Assembly (NCBI RefSeq): GCF_000264995.1
Contig: NW_006767450.1
Location: 262,494-326,493, forward strand
Source: Punctularia strigosozonata HHB-11173 SS5
Taxonomy: Eukaryota > Basidiomycota > Agaricomycetes > Corticiales > Punctulariaceae
Reading direction: 5' to 3'
DNA length: 64,000 nt
Shown: positions 1 through 11,200 of the stretch, in pieces
How positions within the stretch are numbered: position 1 is the stretch's first letter
Layout: each line of letters begins with the position of its first letter
Notes under the pieces: generated by a model
Told to the model about the DNA's origin: nothing
Databases searched by the model: none
Seen by the model: the letters and a program-made list of their open reading frames with translations, nothing else
Made by a program: the position numbers and the translations under genes

Positions 1-330
1 GAACTATGGACCATGTGGAATAAGGAGTTATCGGAACTATGAACCATGTGGAACTGTCAATCGTAAGGACGGAGCATATGGTTATGAAGCTGATAATCGG
101 AGGTAGAATAAGTCCGAAGGGAATATCAAACCGTTAAAGGCATATCGATCGTGAACGTCGGAGTTGAATCCGTTATGACTCGAGAACTACCGGGACGTTG
201 AGTCGCCGGAGGACTATTCATGTGATAACGTAGGTCCGGTACCGGAGCTGCTACTCCGATGGCAGACAACCCGGAACGACCGGAGCTATCGTACTTGGCC
301 CGGTTATGGCCCAAGATCCGACACGTGACA
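1..330 (-). mobile_element. Edge of a second LTR-type element (candidate)
   Basis: Read on the minus strand, sequence starting TGTCACGTGTCGGATC at 330 runs leftward out of the window and abruptly interrupts the solo LTR at 331-754. The TG start at an abrupt junction inside another LTR suggests an insertion of a different LTR element, of which only this end is visible. Near the window edge two copies of a motif like GAACTATGRACCATGTGGAA lie 33 bp apart (from positions 1 and 34). No coding domain is visible, so the family is unknown. The other end and any target-site duplication lie outside the window. Confidence 0.4.
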
Positions 331-754
331 ACAAGGCAGGGAGGCAACTGAGTATATATACGAAGATACGAAGGGAAGTACACATACCTGTCGCACAAGG
401 CAGGGAGGCAACTGAGAGAACAAGTCTGGGTTGCTCCCTGGTGCGACAGGCGACTATATAGTAGATGAGTAATCCATCAGCGCAACGAAAGATGGTCCAA
501 TGAGAGAAGGGGAGGGTCCTCGGGCACCCGACACGTGACCGGTGGAGCGGCGTAGGGAGGCCGCGCGGGGTGCGGAGGCCCTAGGAGCGCCGAGCGACGG
601 AACGAAATAGGGGAGATGCCAAAAGGAGGGCGCGGGAGAGCGTGACCGAATAGGGAGACGAAAGTATTAGGGGAAATGAACAAAATGGGACAGAAGCGGA
701 AGCAGAAAGGAGAACAGTGAGACATGAGGCAGGTGTGGGAGCCATGCCCTGACA
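331..754 (-). mobile_element. Solo LTR, family A, truncated by an insertion
   Basis: This is the same repeat as 52669-53178, 57395-57869 and 59538-60039, in minus orientation. Its 5' end TGTCAGGGCATGGC sits at 754 and it breaks off at 331, where another element begins. It carries the family's duplicated CTCAGTTGCCTCCCTGCCTT segment and a TATATA box between the two copies. It keeps many more CpG sites than the copies in the right-hand block, so it is probably the youngest or least mutated of the four. No internal retroelement coding region adjoins it. Confidence 0.75.
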
Positions 755-1140
755 GGCTGGTACTCATGTAGTACAGGCATTTGGATGTTGTTCAACAGGG
801 TTGCTTGTCAGCCATTTCTCGAGCTTCCAGGATTGCATCTTCTCTTCGACAACTCAAGCTACGACAACTCCTGCTCATTCCCAGCTACAATCAAACTACT
901 TTGCAAGGGCTTTACACATCTGCAGATTCCTCATGAGGTTATATTTGACAACACCTATGGTATACAGCAAGTAGGAGATGGGTATTCGTTATTGTCGTCT
1001 CGTACCGAGCCGTGAGAATCCATTTCCTAGCCAACGCAAAGAACTGGCACGATAGAGTGTCACTTCCTTGCACTATAGAATGTCCTATGCAGACGAGGAT
1101 CACCAATCCAGAATCCATAGCATGTGATCCTCCGGATGTC
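755..1140. other. Intergenic, no feature recognised
   Basis: This 386 bp lies between the truncated LTR and the downstream ORF. It has short open frames only, and no domain, repeat or RNA gene could be recognised. Confidence 0.6.
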
Positions 1141-1890
1141 CTAGGTTCTCCGACGGCTTGCTGGCTGCCCTAATGAGGGTTCGCAACGCCAACACGAGCA
1201 CGGCGGAGTTGTGCCGTCGGCGTCCCTCGAACATCGAGCACAAGGGCATCGATTAGCGGGATCCATATCCCCGTAACTCCAAACGATCGAGTTGAGAGTG
1301 GACGGGCAGTGCCTGCGAATCATTTGGATGAGGAAGGGGCCAATCTCTGGAAACATCCTTGCTGAAGATTCCAAGGGAAGTGCATAGATGCAGTCCAGCT
1401 CCCTTTCCGTACAGAAGATGACGATATGTCTGTGAGGCGGAAGCGGTCCCTCGCTCGATGGTGTTTCGAACAGCATCAATCGCAGCAGCAGCATCGATAG
1501 ATCAGGATGAGGTGGCATGAAGTAGATATCCGTGTGGCGGATGTTCGCGAGGACTTCTTCCGCATCGGAACCGCTGCAGACGTAGATCTGACCGTGCGCT
1601 GGGTCTACGGGTTCCTCGCTCATGTCCCAGCGACGCATCTCCTCCAACCGATTAGATCTGTAGAAGTTGACCCGCTTGTAGCGCTCCTCGATATCCTGAT
1701 AGCCAGGAAACGAGAGTTGCAGGTAACGGCGCAGGTAGTCGCCTATATCCATGGCTTGCGGAGCTCCCCACCCCGCGACGATCACGGCCTTTCGACCATC
1801 ACATAGAATGGGAATGAGTTCGGGAAAGTTCGAGTCGCGTGGGCTGGGATGAGGTTTGCAGGCTAGGAAGACAAGAGTAGTGTTGCGCAT
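1141..1890 (-). CDS. Hypothetical protein, single exon, Cys-rich C-terminus
   Basis: A 249-residue uninterrupted frame starts with ATG at 1890 and stops at 1141. I do not recognise the family. The N-terminal half has alternating hydrophobic stretches (AVIVAGWGAP near residue 37, HIVIFCTERE near 157) that could form an alpha/beta fold. The last 40 residues hold a cluster of cysteines (CPCARC and CSCWRC) that might bind metal. The composition looks like a folded protein rather than random translation, and no intron is needed. The opposite strand is also open for about 100 codons, which is expected in GC-rich DNA. It lies alone between an LTR remnant and a minisatellite, and may be lineage-specific. 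Existence is moderately supported, function unknown. Confidence 0.5.
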   Translation of the reverse strand: MRNTTLVFLACKPHPSPRDSNFPELIPILCDGRKAVIVAGWGAPQAMDIGDYLRRYLQLSFPGYQDIEERYKRVNFYRSNRLEEMRRWDMSEEPVDPAHGQIYVCSGSDAEEVLANIRHTDIYFMPPHPDLSMLLLRLMLFETPSSEGPLPPHRHIVIFCTERELDCIYALPLESSARMFPEIGPFLIQMIRRHCPSTLNSIVWSYGDMDPANRCPCARCSRDADGTTPPCSCWRCEPSLGQPASRRRT

Positions 1891-2282
1891 AGTACCGGAC
1901 GGTGAGGTAGCGGCTGTAGGTAGGTAGTAGGTAGTATTAACCGGCGCGGTCCCAATACCGGAACAGCCGGGCCCCAGGGCCTCGCACTAGTGGCGAGCCG
2001 GGACACCCTGGTCTACACGGTTCCCGTCCGCTCTATGAGCCAACACACCGCTTCGACCAGAGTGTGCATAATTACATGAATGTGTATCGTACTGTATGCC
2101 CTACTCCAGGTCTGTCCTACCCCAGAGTCCTGACCTCTTCAGGCCCCTACCTGCGCTGTAGTCGATCCATGTCGGCGCACTAAAAACCCAGCCACTAAAA
2201 CCCAGTGGGAAAAAAGTGGTTGGGGAAAAGCATCCTCGATAGACTGAGCAACATAGGTATATGTCAATCATTGGCTTTCATA
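1891..2282. other. Intergenic, no feature recognised
   Basis: This is GC-rich sequence upstream of the hypothetical ORF at 1141-1890. A promoter must lie here if that ORF is expressed, but no convincing element was seen. Confidence 0.5.
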
Positions 2283-2636
2283 AGCGAGGCAGGGGATGCC
2301 ATCACCAGCGCGGTCTCGCAACAGGCCGAGAGGCGGGGTCAGGGAGAGCCCAGACGGAACAGGCTCCCGGAGGCGGAGCGAGGAATGCCATCGCCGGCGC
2401 GATCTCGCAACAGGCCGAGAAGCGGGGTCAGGGAGAGCCCAGACGGAACAAGCTCCGGGGCGGAGCAGGGAATGCCATCGCCGGCGCGATCTCGCAACAG
2501 GCCGAGAGGAGGGGTCAGGGAGAGCCCAGACGGAACATGCTCCCGGAGGCGGAGCAGGGGATGCCATCGCCGGCGCGATCTCGCAACAGGCCGAGAGGCG
2601 GGGTCAGGGAGAGCCCAATTGGAAGGCGAAGCGGGG
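2283..2636. repeat. Minisatellite, four units of 87-89 bp
   Basis: Four head-to-tail units begin near 2283, 2372, 2459 and 2548. Each carries GATGCCATCGCCGGCGCG or a close variant, then CTCGCAACAGGCCGAGAG and GGGTCAGGGAGAGCCCA. Spacing is 89, 87 and 89 bp; the last unit diverges near 2620. Because 89 and 87 give different reading-frame steps, the long open frames across it on both strands are most likely a by-product of the repeat, not a gene. No flanking coding region was identified. Confidence 0.9.
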
Positions 2637-4275
2637 CCAATGCGACAAGGCTCAACGCGGGATGCGGAGCAGACCGAGTCACGCTTGCGAGGTGCAGAGC
2701 GGGTGGGCGTGGTCCTGGCTCGCTCAAGGCGGAGCATTCAACGTAGCAAGCCTCGCGCACAAGGCGGAAGTCTAAGGGAGAGCTCAACGCGCAAGGCTGA
2801 GCAGACAGGTAGACGCGGGGAAGATGCGTCACGTGACCGATGTAGATGGAGCGGATGTTCGAAGTTTGGCGGGGCGGAGGCGACAAGGGGTCACAGAAAT
2901 GCAATGGTCGTGGAATGAAGTGAAGCTAATGGGAGGATATGATATGACTTGAATGTCTTCGTTGGATGTCTTCATCGGAGGGAGGAAGGGTGCGTCCGTG
3001 GTCGCGGTCCAACGGTGGTCCAAGGCAAGTGTAGGATATCCACCGCAAAGCGACAGGGGGGCATCGTCTCCCGGCTTGAAAGGACTGATGTTCAATCAAG
3101 AGATAACGGTTCTTGCAACAGGCGAGACCAGGTTTGAATGTGGTCTGGCGCTCGATGCGAGAAGGGAGCCGACAGGGGCGCCAGTGAGTGTAGCAACATC
3201 CGACCCGCCGTTGGTGCATCCATCGCAGGAAGTCTTGGAAATCACCTCCCTTGCGTTGCGTATCGTAGGGAAGGTCCGTGGAGTGGAACAAGCGAGGTGA
3301 ATATCGGAATCTATGACGGAAATTGGGAAAGCGGTGCGTTTATGAAGCTGCGGTCGTGCCGGTGAACGTACAGTATGAGTGACCGGACCGCAATCACCGA
3401 AGACCGAATTGACGCCCGCTGACCTCCGCGGCTGACGTTCTTGCTCGTCCGCGTCTACTGTCACTGTGCACTGAGCTTCAGGCCCAGGACTCTTACAATT
3501 CGGGAGATGTCTGCTCGTTTATCCGCTTGCTCATGTTCCTTATTCTCTCTACTAGCCTACCATAACTTACGGTTTATGACAAGTTTCCGCTCATGGCTGT
3601 CGTTGTCGTCAAGCAAGTTGCGATGGTATGCGGGAAGGCAATGGAGGCATACACCCTGCGCTTGGTGCGATATAGCCTAGCCGCTCTCTGGAATCCCCCT
3701 TCATGGATCATCCTAAACTACACACCCCACGGTTATGACATACGTGGTCTCTTAACACGGTCGTACCTCAAGACATCCTCAAGACCGAGTACAGAAGACT
3801 ACCAGTGATCGGCTCGCCGAACGGCGTGTCAGGGAAGCTCCGTGCGAGCCGGGTAGCTGAAATGGTCCCGCGTGCCATGCACTGTGCCGCGCTTCCCGGC
3901 TTCGGGAACCCCTTCATCGTATGCCGCGACAACCATAGCTATCGCAGTCTTTCCCCGACAATTGCACATATTCAAGTCGTAACTATGGCCTGATACGCCC
4001 ATGACCGCTTTTTCCGCCGCCTTTTGTGAAGTGAAATCTCGATTCGTGGCGCTCATATGGACAGCGCGGGACGGATATCATCTGCGCTTTCTGCGAGAAA
4101 GCAAAACGACCTCAAGCCAGGGCGCACAAAAACCGAAGGGCGCGCCGCGTGGTGCGCCCGGAACATTACCTATTCTTAGCGCGAGCCTGCGGAGCTTTGC
4201 TTCTTTCTAGGACCACTACAAAATCTGGTGCACTTGGCTGCTCCTACTCCTCACTGGACCTTCGCCTCGACAAAC
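2637..4275. other. Long intergenic stretch, no gene recognised
   Basis: About 1.6 kb separates the minisatellite from the carboxypeptidase. Open frames up to about 120 codons overlap on both strands with no recognisable domain or splice-consistent model. The last few hundred bases presumably hold the carboxypeptidase promoter. Confidence 0.5.
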
Positions 4276-6405
4276 ATGCTACGACCGTGTTACATCCTTA
4301 ACCTCGCCCTTCTGGGCCTGGCGCTCCTCGCCGGCACTCAAGCGCGCCGAATGACCAAGCGCGACATGCACGCTCGTCAGGCTGAGGCCGCCAAGCGGTT
4401 CGGTATACCCAACTTGCAAGGTCGTGCGGCGCATACTGGCGTGCAAAACATCACATTCAGCAACCCTCGCGCGTCCGTAAGTCCGAGTGTATCCATTTCC
4501 ACGGTCGACGTTTGAACGATGACTGTAGGAATTCTGGGTCGACGGCACTGCGATCCCCGAGGTTGACTTCGACATCGGGCCATCCTGGTCGGGACTTCTG
4601 CCTATCAGCTCGGACCCGAAAGAGACTCGCAAATTGTTCTTCTGGTTCTTCCCCCCTGGCCCTCAGGGAAGCCTCGACGACCTCATCTTCTGGACCAATG
4701 GTGGGCCTGGGTGCTCGTCTCTCGAGGGTCTCTTGCAAGAAAATGGGGTAGATCGCTTCACGGTGCCTGCATCATGCTTTTACGTTGACGGCTTTGCCTC
4801 GTTAGCCTTTTTCATGGTCATGGGGTCAGGCTATACCGACCGTCAACCAATGGAGCTGGACGAATCTTTCTAGTATTCTCTTCGTCGAACAACCCGTAGG
4901 CACGGGCTTCTCGCAGGGGACACCCAACATCACCGTTCGTTCTGGACCTCTTCGGTTTTCTTTTCTGCATGCACTAATCCTCAGCAGAACGAAGATCAGC
5001 TCGCCGAACAGCTTGTTGGGTTCTTCCAACAGTTCCTCGAGGTCTTCTCCGAGCTGAAGGGCAAGAAGTTCTACCTTAGTGGCGAGAGCGTGAGCTCCAC
5101 ACCCGCTCATATCAGAATCGCGATGGTTGACATGAAAGATTCAACAGTACGCCGGAACATACATACCATGTACGCTCCCTTTCGAAACAGTTAGAGATCT
5201 TGAGTTTCATATCGGTGTCAGATATCGCCAACTTTATCTACGAGAACCCGGGCACACTGGATCTGGACCTTCAAGGCTTCTACATTTCGGATCGTCAGTA
5301 CTTTCAACGGGAATCGCATAATCACGATCTGACTTGTGTTGATCTGCACGCAGCCTCGCTTTCTTTCGACATCGTGCAGGAGCAGATCCCGGCCGTCAAC
5401 TTCGTCCACAAATACGAAAATGTCTTCGCGTTCAAGTACGCCTCATTGACAACCATTTCACGTCGGCGACTAACGTCCTTCCAGCCAAACCTTCATGGCC
5501 GAGCTCGATTCGATCGCCGCGACATGCAACTACTCGGACTACTTCGAGAAGCACGTCACCTTCCCGCCCAAGGGTCTCTTGCCATTCCCCACCGGCACGT
5601 CTTCGTCCCGCACGGCGCGCGGATGTGACGTCTGGGATATGATCTTCGACGCCGCGCTCGCCACCAACCCCGCGTTCAACATCTACCGCATTTTCGACAC
5701 CGTAAGACCCTGCTTCCCTTCCCACTACGATCCGTGCTCGCTAACTTCGGTCCTTCCTCGGACGCACAGTACCCGATCCTCTGGGACGTGCTCGGCTTCC
5801 CGGGCTCCTTCCCGCAAACGCAACTCTCCCCGCTCTACTTTGACCGCGCGGACGTGAAGGCTGCGATCCACGCGCCTGCCAACGTCGATTGGACCGAGTG
5901 CTCGAACGAGTCCGTCTTCGGCCGTGGCGGCGATCAGAGCCTCCCGCCTGCGTTCACCGTCCTGCCGAACGCGATCGAGAAGAGCCAGCGGAGCGTGATC
6001 GTGCACGGTCTCGCGGATTTCATCCTCATCGCCGAGGGCACGCGCATCGTGCTCCAGAACATGACCTGTGAGTGGGCGCACTGACGAAGGCCAGTAAAAG
6101 GAGGACGCTTACGGACGTTACGGGTAGGGAACGGCTTGCAAGGCTTCCAGACCCCGATCCAGAACGACAGCTTCATCGTCGACGGCGTCGGCGCCGTCGG
6201 CACCGCGCACCAAGAGCGGGGACTGACGTACTACGAGGTTGAGCAGTCCGGCCACATGGTGCCCCAGTTCGTGCCTTGGGTTAGTCTCCTCCCTCCACCC
6301 CCGTAGGTTGTCGTCCGCGTTCACTGACGCCACTTCTTGTTTCTTTGGGTACAGGCCGCGTTCCAAGCCATGCAGTTCCTCCTTGGCTTCCGCTCGACAC
6401 CATGA
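4276..6405 (+). CDS. Serine carboxypeptidase (peptidase family S10), secreted
   Basis: This enzyme should remove C-terminal residues from peptides in the vacuole or outside the cell. Eleven exons join in frame to 514 residues, normal for the family: 4276-4476, 4529-4747, 4806-4934, 4988-5089, 5148-5169, 5222-5293, 5354-5435, 5485-5701, 5770-6067, 6128-6279, 6355-6405. The ATG at 4276 gives a hydrophobic signal peptide ending near the AGTQA segment. The conserved [10 protein letters not shown] segment is in exon 2. The catalytic serine motif GESYAG is split by an intron at 5090-5147, after GES. The Asp region is HGLADFILI and the catalytic His lies in [19 protein letters not shown] and the LQNMTWNG sequon are also typical. 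The next gene (Pdx2) converges on it with a 379 bp gap. Family assignment is near certain; vacuolar versus secreted is inferred only from the signal peptide. Confidence 0.95.
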
Positions 6406-6784
6406 TTAGCAAAGGGAAAAACGTTACGTCGGAGTGAGGTGAAATACCGAGAATAGACGGGTATTCGTGCGCGAATCGTGTATAGATCGTCGGCCCCACG
6501 TAATCTGACGATATCGGGACCGATCGCGACACAGGTTCCCGGCGAAGAATGAGGTGCGCGTGGATATGCGCCATGCGTCAACAGACGGAGCACGCTCGCC
6601 GAACTGATGCGCATCCATCTGTGGACGGATGTTCACATTGAATACATAAATTAGACATGCGGCTGCGTCTATATGTCGCGTATCGTCCCGTCATTCAATT
6701 GTCTGTCTAAGGATGGTGCCCGCAGGGTCAAGCAGCGATGTAGGGAAAATCGTAACATGCTCCGATGAGTCCATATATTACTGG
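6406..6784. other. Convergent 3' intergenic region
   Basis: This stretch lies between the stop codons of the carboxypeptidase and the Pdx2-like gene. It must hold both 3' ends; no separate gene was seen. Confidence 0.6.
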
Positions 6785-7829
6785 CTATTGTCGGAGGGAA
6801 GGCAGCACGCATTCTCGCAAAAAGTATTCATGGAAGCGGTTGTCGTTGGTCAGCTCGGGGTGGAACGTCGTAACCATGTGTCGTCCCTGACGTGAGGCAA
6901 CTATGAGCGGGAGAACCCCAAGGCGGCGGAGAATGGCGGCGTGGCACGCACCTGTCTGAGGGCAACGATGGTCCTCGGATCGCGTGGATCTGTGTCGTCC
7001 TCCTCCTCGAGCGCGGGATCGCCCGTGCGGGGCAGGTGGTCCGCAGGCAAGCGCGAAATGATTTGGATGGGATGTTCGGGTGTCGGCGATACTGACAGAA
7101 TGACCTGGTGGGTACACGATGTGAGTGACGGCCTGACCACCGAGTCGGAAACCGGCAACATACGGGTGCACGAATGAAAACACCAGTGAACGGCCGATCA
7201 GCTTCCTTCAAGTCGTCGGACAACAGCGGCGCCTCAAATGACTCGATCTGCGTCGCGCATCGTTAGACGGATAGCGTGGTATTCCCATTGAAGACGCAGA
7301 CCGCACCTGCGATCCCCAGCCGTTACGCGCTATCGAGATGTTCACGCCGCCGAGCAGCTCCTGGCCGCCCTTTTTCGTACCCTCCGCCCTCTCGGAAAGC
7401 AAAATCGCACCGGCGCAGGTACCCCACACGGGCCGCTGCCGTCGTATAAAGTCTCGAAGGGGTTCGAGCAGCCCGGCCAATCTCGCGAGAAGAGCGATCG
7501 TGGTCGACTCTGCCAACGCAAGATCCGACGATGAGCCGATGCGATAGCCCTACGGAGCGGGGTGGCGACTACTGACCTCCGCCCGGGATAATCAACGCGT
7601 CGCATCGCTGGAGATCGTCCGGTACGCGGACGAGCTCGATCTTGATCTTGTGCCCCCCCATCGGCAGCTTTTTGAGTATCACCTGGTGCTCCGCGAATGC
7701 CCCCTGCAAAGCTGGATACAGATGGATACAGGTCAGCACACCAAGCGCTGCCGCGCTCAGAGTCAAAGGCGTACCCAATATACCGATGGTGACCACATCC
7801 TCGGGGGGCTTGGGTATGCGCTCGGCCAT
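6785..7829 (-). CDS. Pyridoxal 5'-phosphate synthase glutaminase subunit (Pdx2/Sno family)
   Basis: This class-I glutamine amidotransferase releases ammonia from glutamine and passes it to the Pdx1/Snz synthase to make vitamin B6 (PLP) in the cytosol. Six exons (7829-7775, 7711-7577, 7509-7307, 7247-7164, 7104-6952, 6886-6785) join in frame to 243 residues, slightly longer than bacterial PdxT. Motifs in order: [14 protein letters not shown] at the N-terminus, spliced across the first intron; [15 protein letters not shown], the substrate-binding loop, spliced across the second; [12 protein letters not shown] with the nucleophilic Cys; NGWGSQ; and TTFHPELT near the C-terminus with the catalytic His and Glu. 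An acidic insert of about 15 residues before the last exon is unlike bacterial relatives and is typical of a fungal loop. The start at 7829 gives the usual short lead before the first strand. No Pdx1 gene is present in the window. Confidence 0.93.
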
Positions 7830-8248
7830 AGCTACGCGTTTGCAGACCTCGAGCAGAGAGAGGGGCGGGCAAAGAAGGAGCTGCCGGATTTGGCAAGGCT
7901 CCTAAGAAGCTAGGGGGCTGCTCGCAGGCTGGCGAGAGTATCAGTACGGCCGGCCCGGGAGCGTTCATTAGCCATCGTATCCGGCCGCCGCCCAGCGGGA
8001 TGAGCTACAACGGGATACACGGCAGAGATGGTGGGTACGTTCGAGAACAATGTCTCGAACACGGCGACGGACTAGGCGTGCTACCACGTGGTAAACCTGC
8101 CGCTCAAACGACGAAGCATGGTGAAGTGTATGTGAGAGTATTTCTGTGATACTGCAGGGGGAACATCGCGGGAAATGAAGTTTGTACAACATACATCGTG
8201 TACAAGCACAGTGAAGTATTGCTGATGATACAATCCTAGCCACCCAAC
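7830..8248. other. Intergenic between two minus-strand genes
   Basis: This stretch should contain the Pdx2-like promoter and the 3' end of the polyglutamine gene. A run AGTATTTCTGTGATACTGC around 8140 is AT-richer than its surroundings. No gene was recognised. Confidence 0.5.
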
Positions 8249-11200
8249 TCATTGCGAAGACCCAATGCTGATGTTCGTGCCCGTGCCACCAGAGAGCCCC
8301 ATACCAATCGACTGCCTAAGTAGGAGCTCGACCCTCTCCCGGTCCGAGCGCAAGTTCCTAAACTCCTCCTTCCACCGGTACTCCCGCTCCTCGAAGATGC
8401 GCCCCAGCAGGCCCAAGCTGCCCATCGAGGCCTCCAGCGCGCGCCGAAGGTCTGCCTCGCGGTCGGTCTCGGCAACCGTCGAGGAGCCGTCCGACGATGA
8501 TGCTGCCGCGAACCGCATGCGGTCGGAAAGGGTCGGCACTTGCGAGCGTGAGACCCGACGGGAGCTCGCGATCTGGTTGAACGAATGCCGCATGTGGGAT
8601 AGCGCAGGCGAGTGCAACAGCGACGGGTCACGCCGGATGGAGCGCGAGGTGATCGCGTGCAGCTTGGTCGAGTGCGATGGTGACGCCAGCAGGACGAGCG
8701 TGGCGTCTGTCTGGCGATCCAATTCCTGGAACTGTAAGACCAAACAAAGAGATCAGCTCGCGATCGCGTGTGCGGACGTTGCGATACCCACCGCTTGTAG
8801 GAGATTCTCCCACTTGGCCGCCCATCGCCGCCGTCGTTTCTCAATGCTGGTGATATAGCTCGGATGGAACTCGAGATCCAGCAGATCTTCTTCCGCGTCA
8901 TCCTCCTCATCGACCCACTCGCCGGCTTCGTCCCCGTGCACGCCGTTCACCCACCGCCCCTCCTCCGGCACGTACTCCTGGTATACCCCGTTCCCGTTCC
9001 GAACCTCGTCCTCGTGCTCCTCCTCTCCCGCGGTGCTCGTCTCCTCCCCATCGCTCAACTCTGGCGACGTATCCCTCGGCTGAGTGCTCTCCACCCTCGG
9101 CGGCGGCTTCACCTTCCCGCGCTTCACGCCATTACCGCCCGCGCCGTGCCCGTTGGCGCGCAGGTTCACGCTCCGCTCCCGCCGCCTCAGCCCGCGCCCG
9201 ACCATACTCGGCAGCGGCAGCGGCACGGGCTCGTGGCTCGGACTGCTCCGCAGACTCATGCTCGTCATCAGCTGCCGCCCGCCCGCGGCCACTCCGCTCG
9301 CACCTGGCGCGAGCCCACCGCCACCGAGCGCAGCCGCGGCGTACGCGCCGTTCTGCAGGAACGCCCAGGGATTGTACCCGGGGCCGGGGAACGGCGTCGA
9401 GGAAGGCGAGAACGTCGAGTCCGTCATCGCGCCCGCGTTGTTGAGCGCGTACATCTGCATCTGCAGCGCGAGCTGCTCGTGGATCGAGGCCGGATCGAGC
9501 TGCGCGGGGTCGTACACGCTCCCCTCGCCCTCCCCTTCGCCCTCGTGTTGTTGCTGTTGCTGCTGCTGCTGCTGCTGTTGCTGCGCGGACGTGGAGTGCT
9601 GCATCGCGGCCTGGGCGACGCCGCGCCGGACATGGTTGAACGGGTACGGGTACGGAGATCCAGGCACTGGCATCGGACTGAACGCGGGGAGCGGAACGGG
9701 ACGCGGCCCGTTGCCCGTGTTGGGCACGCTCGACACCCACGGGCCAGGCGAAGGCGCGGCGGTCTGGCTGTGCGGCGTCGGCGGGATGGGCGCGTCCGGG
9801 CGCGCGTGATGGTTCCCCTGCTGGTGCTGCTGGTGGTGCGCGAGGTGCTGCGTCTGGAGCATGTGCTGGTGCTGGAGATAGCTCAGGTAGGCCGCGGTCG
9901 GGTGCTCGTACAGGCTGCGCAGGTCGTCACTGAACATCTGCGCCGACTGCGACGGCGGCGGCGGGGAGTAGGGCAGCTCCGGGACGTGCTGAGGTAGTAG
10001 GTGTTGCTGCGGTTGTGGCTGCTGGGGCTGGTTCCGCTCGCCGTCGCGCAGCTTGTCGAGCGTCGTCGTCTGGAAGATGCTCGGATCGAATCCCGGCATA
10101 CCCAACCGATCCGTCGCGCCGACGCGCGGTTTGGCCCGTACCGTATGTTGAGCGTACGCCTGCTGCTGTTGTTGAATATACCGCTGCTGCTGCGCCTGTG
10201 CGCGCGCCGCATCCGGGTCGGGCAGGTCCGCCGTCGGCGAGCGCGGCGTGAACCCGTCATCTTCGCTGCTCTTGTGGGGCGACAGGCCTTCGTCTTCATC
10301 TTCGTCGTCCGGTTCGTGAAGCGTCTCCTCGTCATCCAGCTCCGTCTCCCGCGCTCGCTCCCGCTCCCGCTCGCGGGACGCTTCCCGGCTCGCACGTCCG
10401 TGCCCGTACCGCCCCGCCTCCGCCTCTGGAGACGGCGTCCTCGCCTGGTCCACATCATGCTCGTGTTCGTCCTCCGCCTCCTGCAACGGCAGAGCCCGGT
10501 CCGGTGTCCGCGCATGATGTTGCTGCTGCTGAGCCGGATGCTGGTGCAGCGGCGGCGTATGCGTTTGGTGCGCAAGGCGCGCGCTCGACGGCGGCGTGCC
10601 ACGGATCCCACGCTCCTGGCCGTCCGCAGCCACCGTCGTCGTCTTGCGCAAGCCAGACGGCGTCCCGACGCGGTTGTATCCCTGCTGCGCCGGTACGTAC
10701 TCGGCGTACGCGGCCGTGTGCTCCCCGGGGGAGCCGAGCGGCGTCGCGTACGCGGGCGACTGCCGCTCCGGCGTGCGCGGGAGGTGGACCTGCTGCGGAA
10801 GCGGCTTCGCCGCCGCCGCCGCCGCCGCCTTCGGAGACTCGCGCTCCGCGCGCTCGCGGAGGGTGTTGCGCCGGCCGATAGAGGCCATCGCCGGCGGCAG
10901 CTCGCGCGGCGGGCTGCTCGACTCGAACGCGGCGTACGGAGGACCGGCGCCGGCGCTGCCCGGGACCTGGCTCGATTGCGGGGGCGAGGATTGCGCGACG
11001 ATCTTGTTGCTCGTGGCGCCGCCCGCGTAGGCGACGCCGCCCATGCCGGGCTCCGGGACCTGCGCGCCCGGCCAGCCGGCGGCGTCGTCGAGGTGGTCGA
11101 GATCGAGGTGCTGCTGCGTGAGGAAGCGAGGCGGGGCCGGGCGCGCGATAGGGCGGGCGTAGACCTGCTCGTGGATGTTGGGCTGCGAGAGCGAGTGCTG

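Noticed and set aside
2205-2918. Long frames across the minisatellite in several phases
   Set aside because: Unit lengths that are not constant in phase and open frames in all directions show they come from the repeat.
2926-3464. Overlapping frames of 115-122 codons on both strands
   Set aside because: No recognisable motif and no consistent gene model.
8864-9997. 377-codon plus-strand open frame
   Set aside because: Same cause: antisense to the polyglutamine gene, low-complexity Arg/Val/Leu composition.
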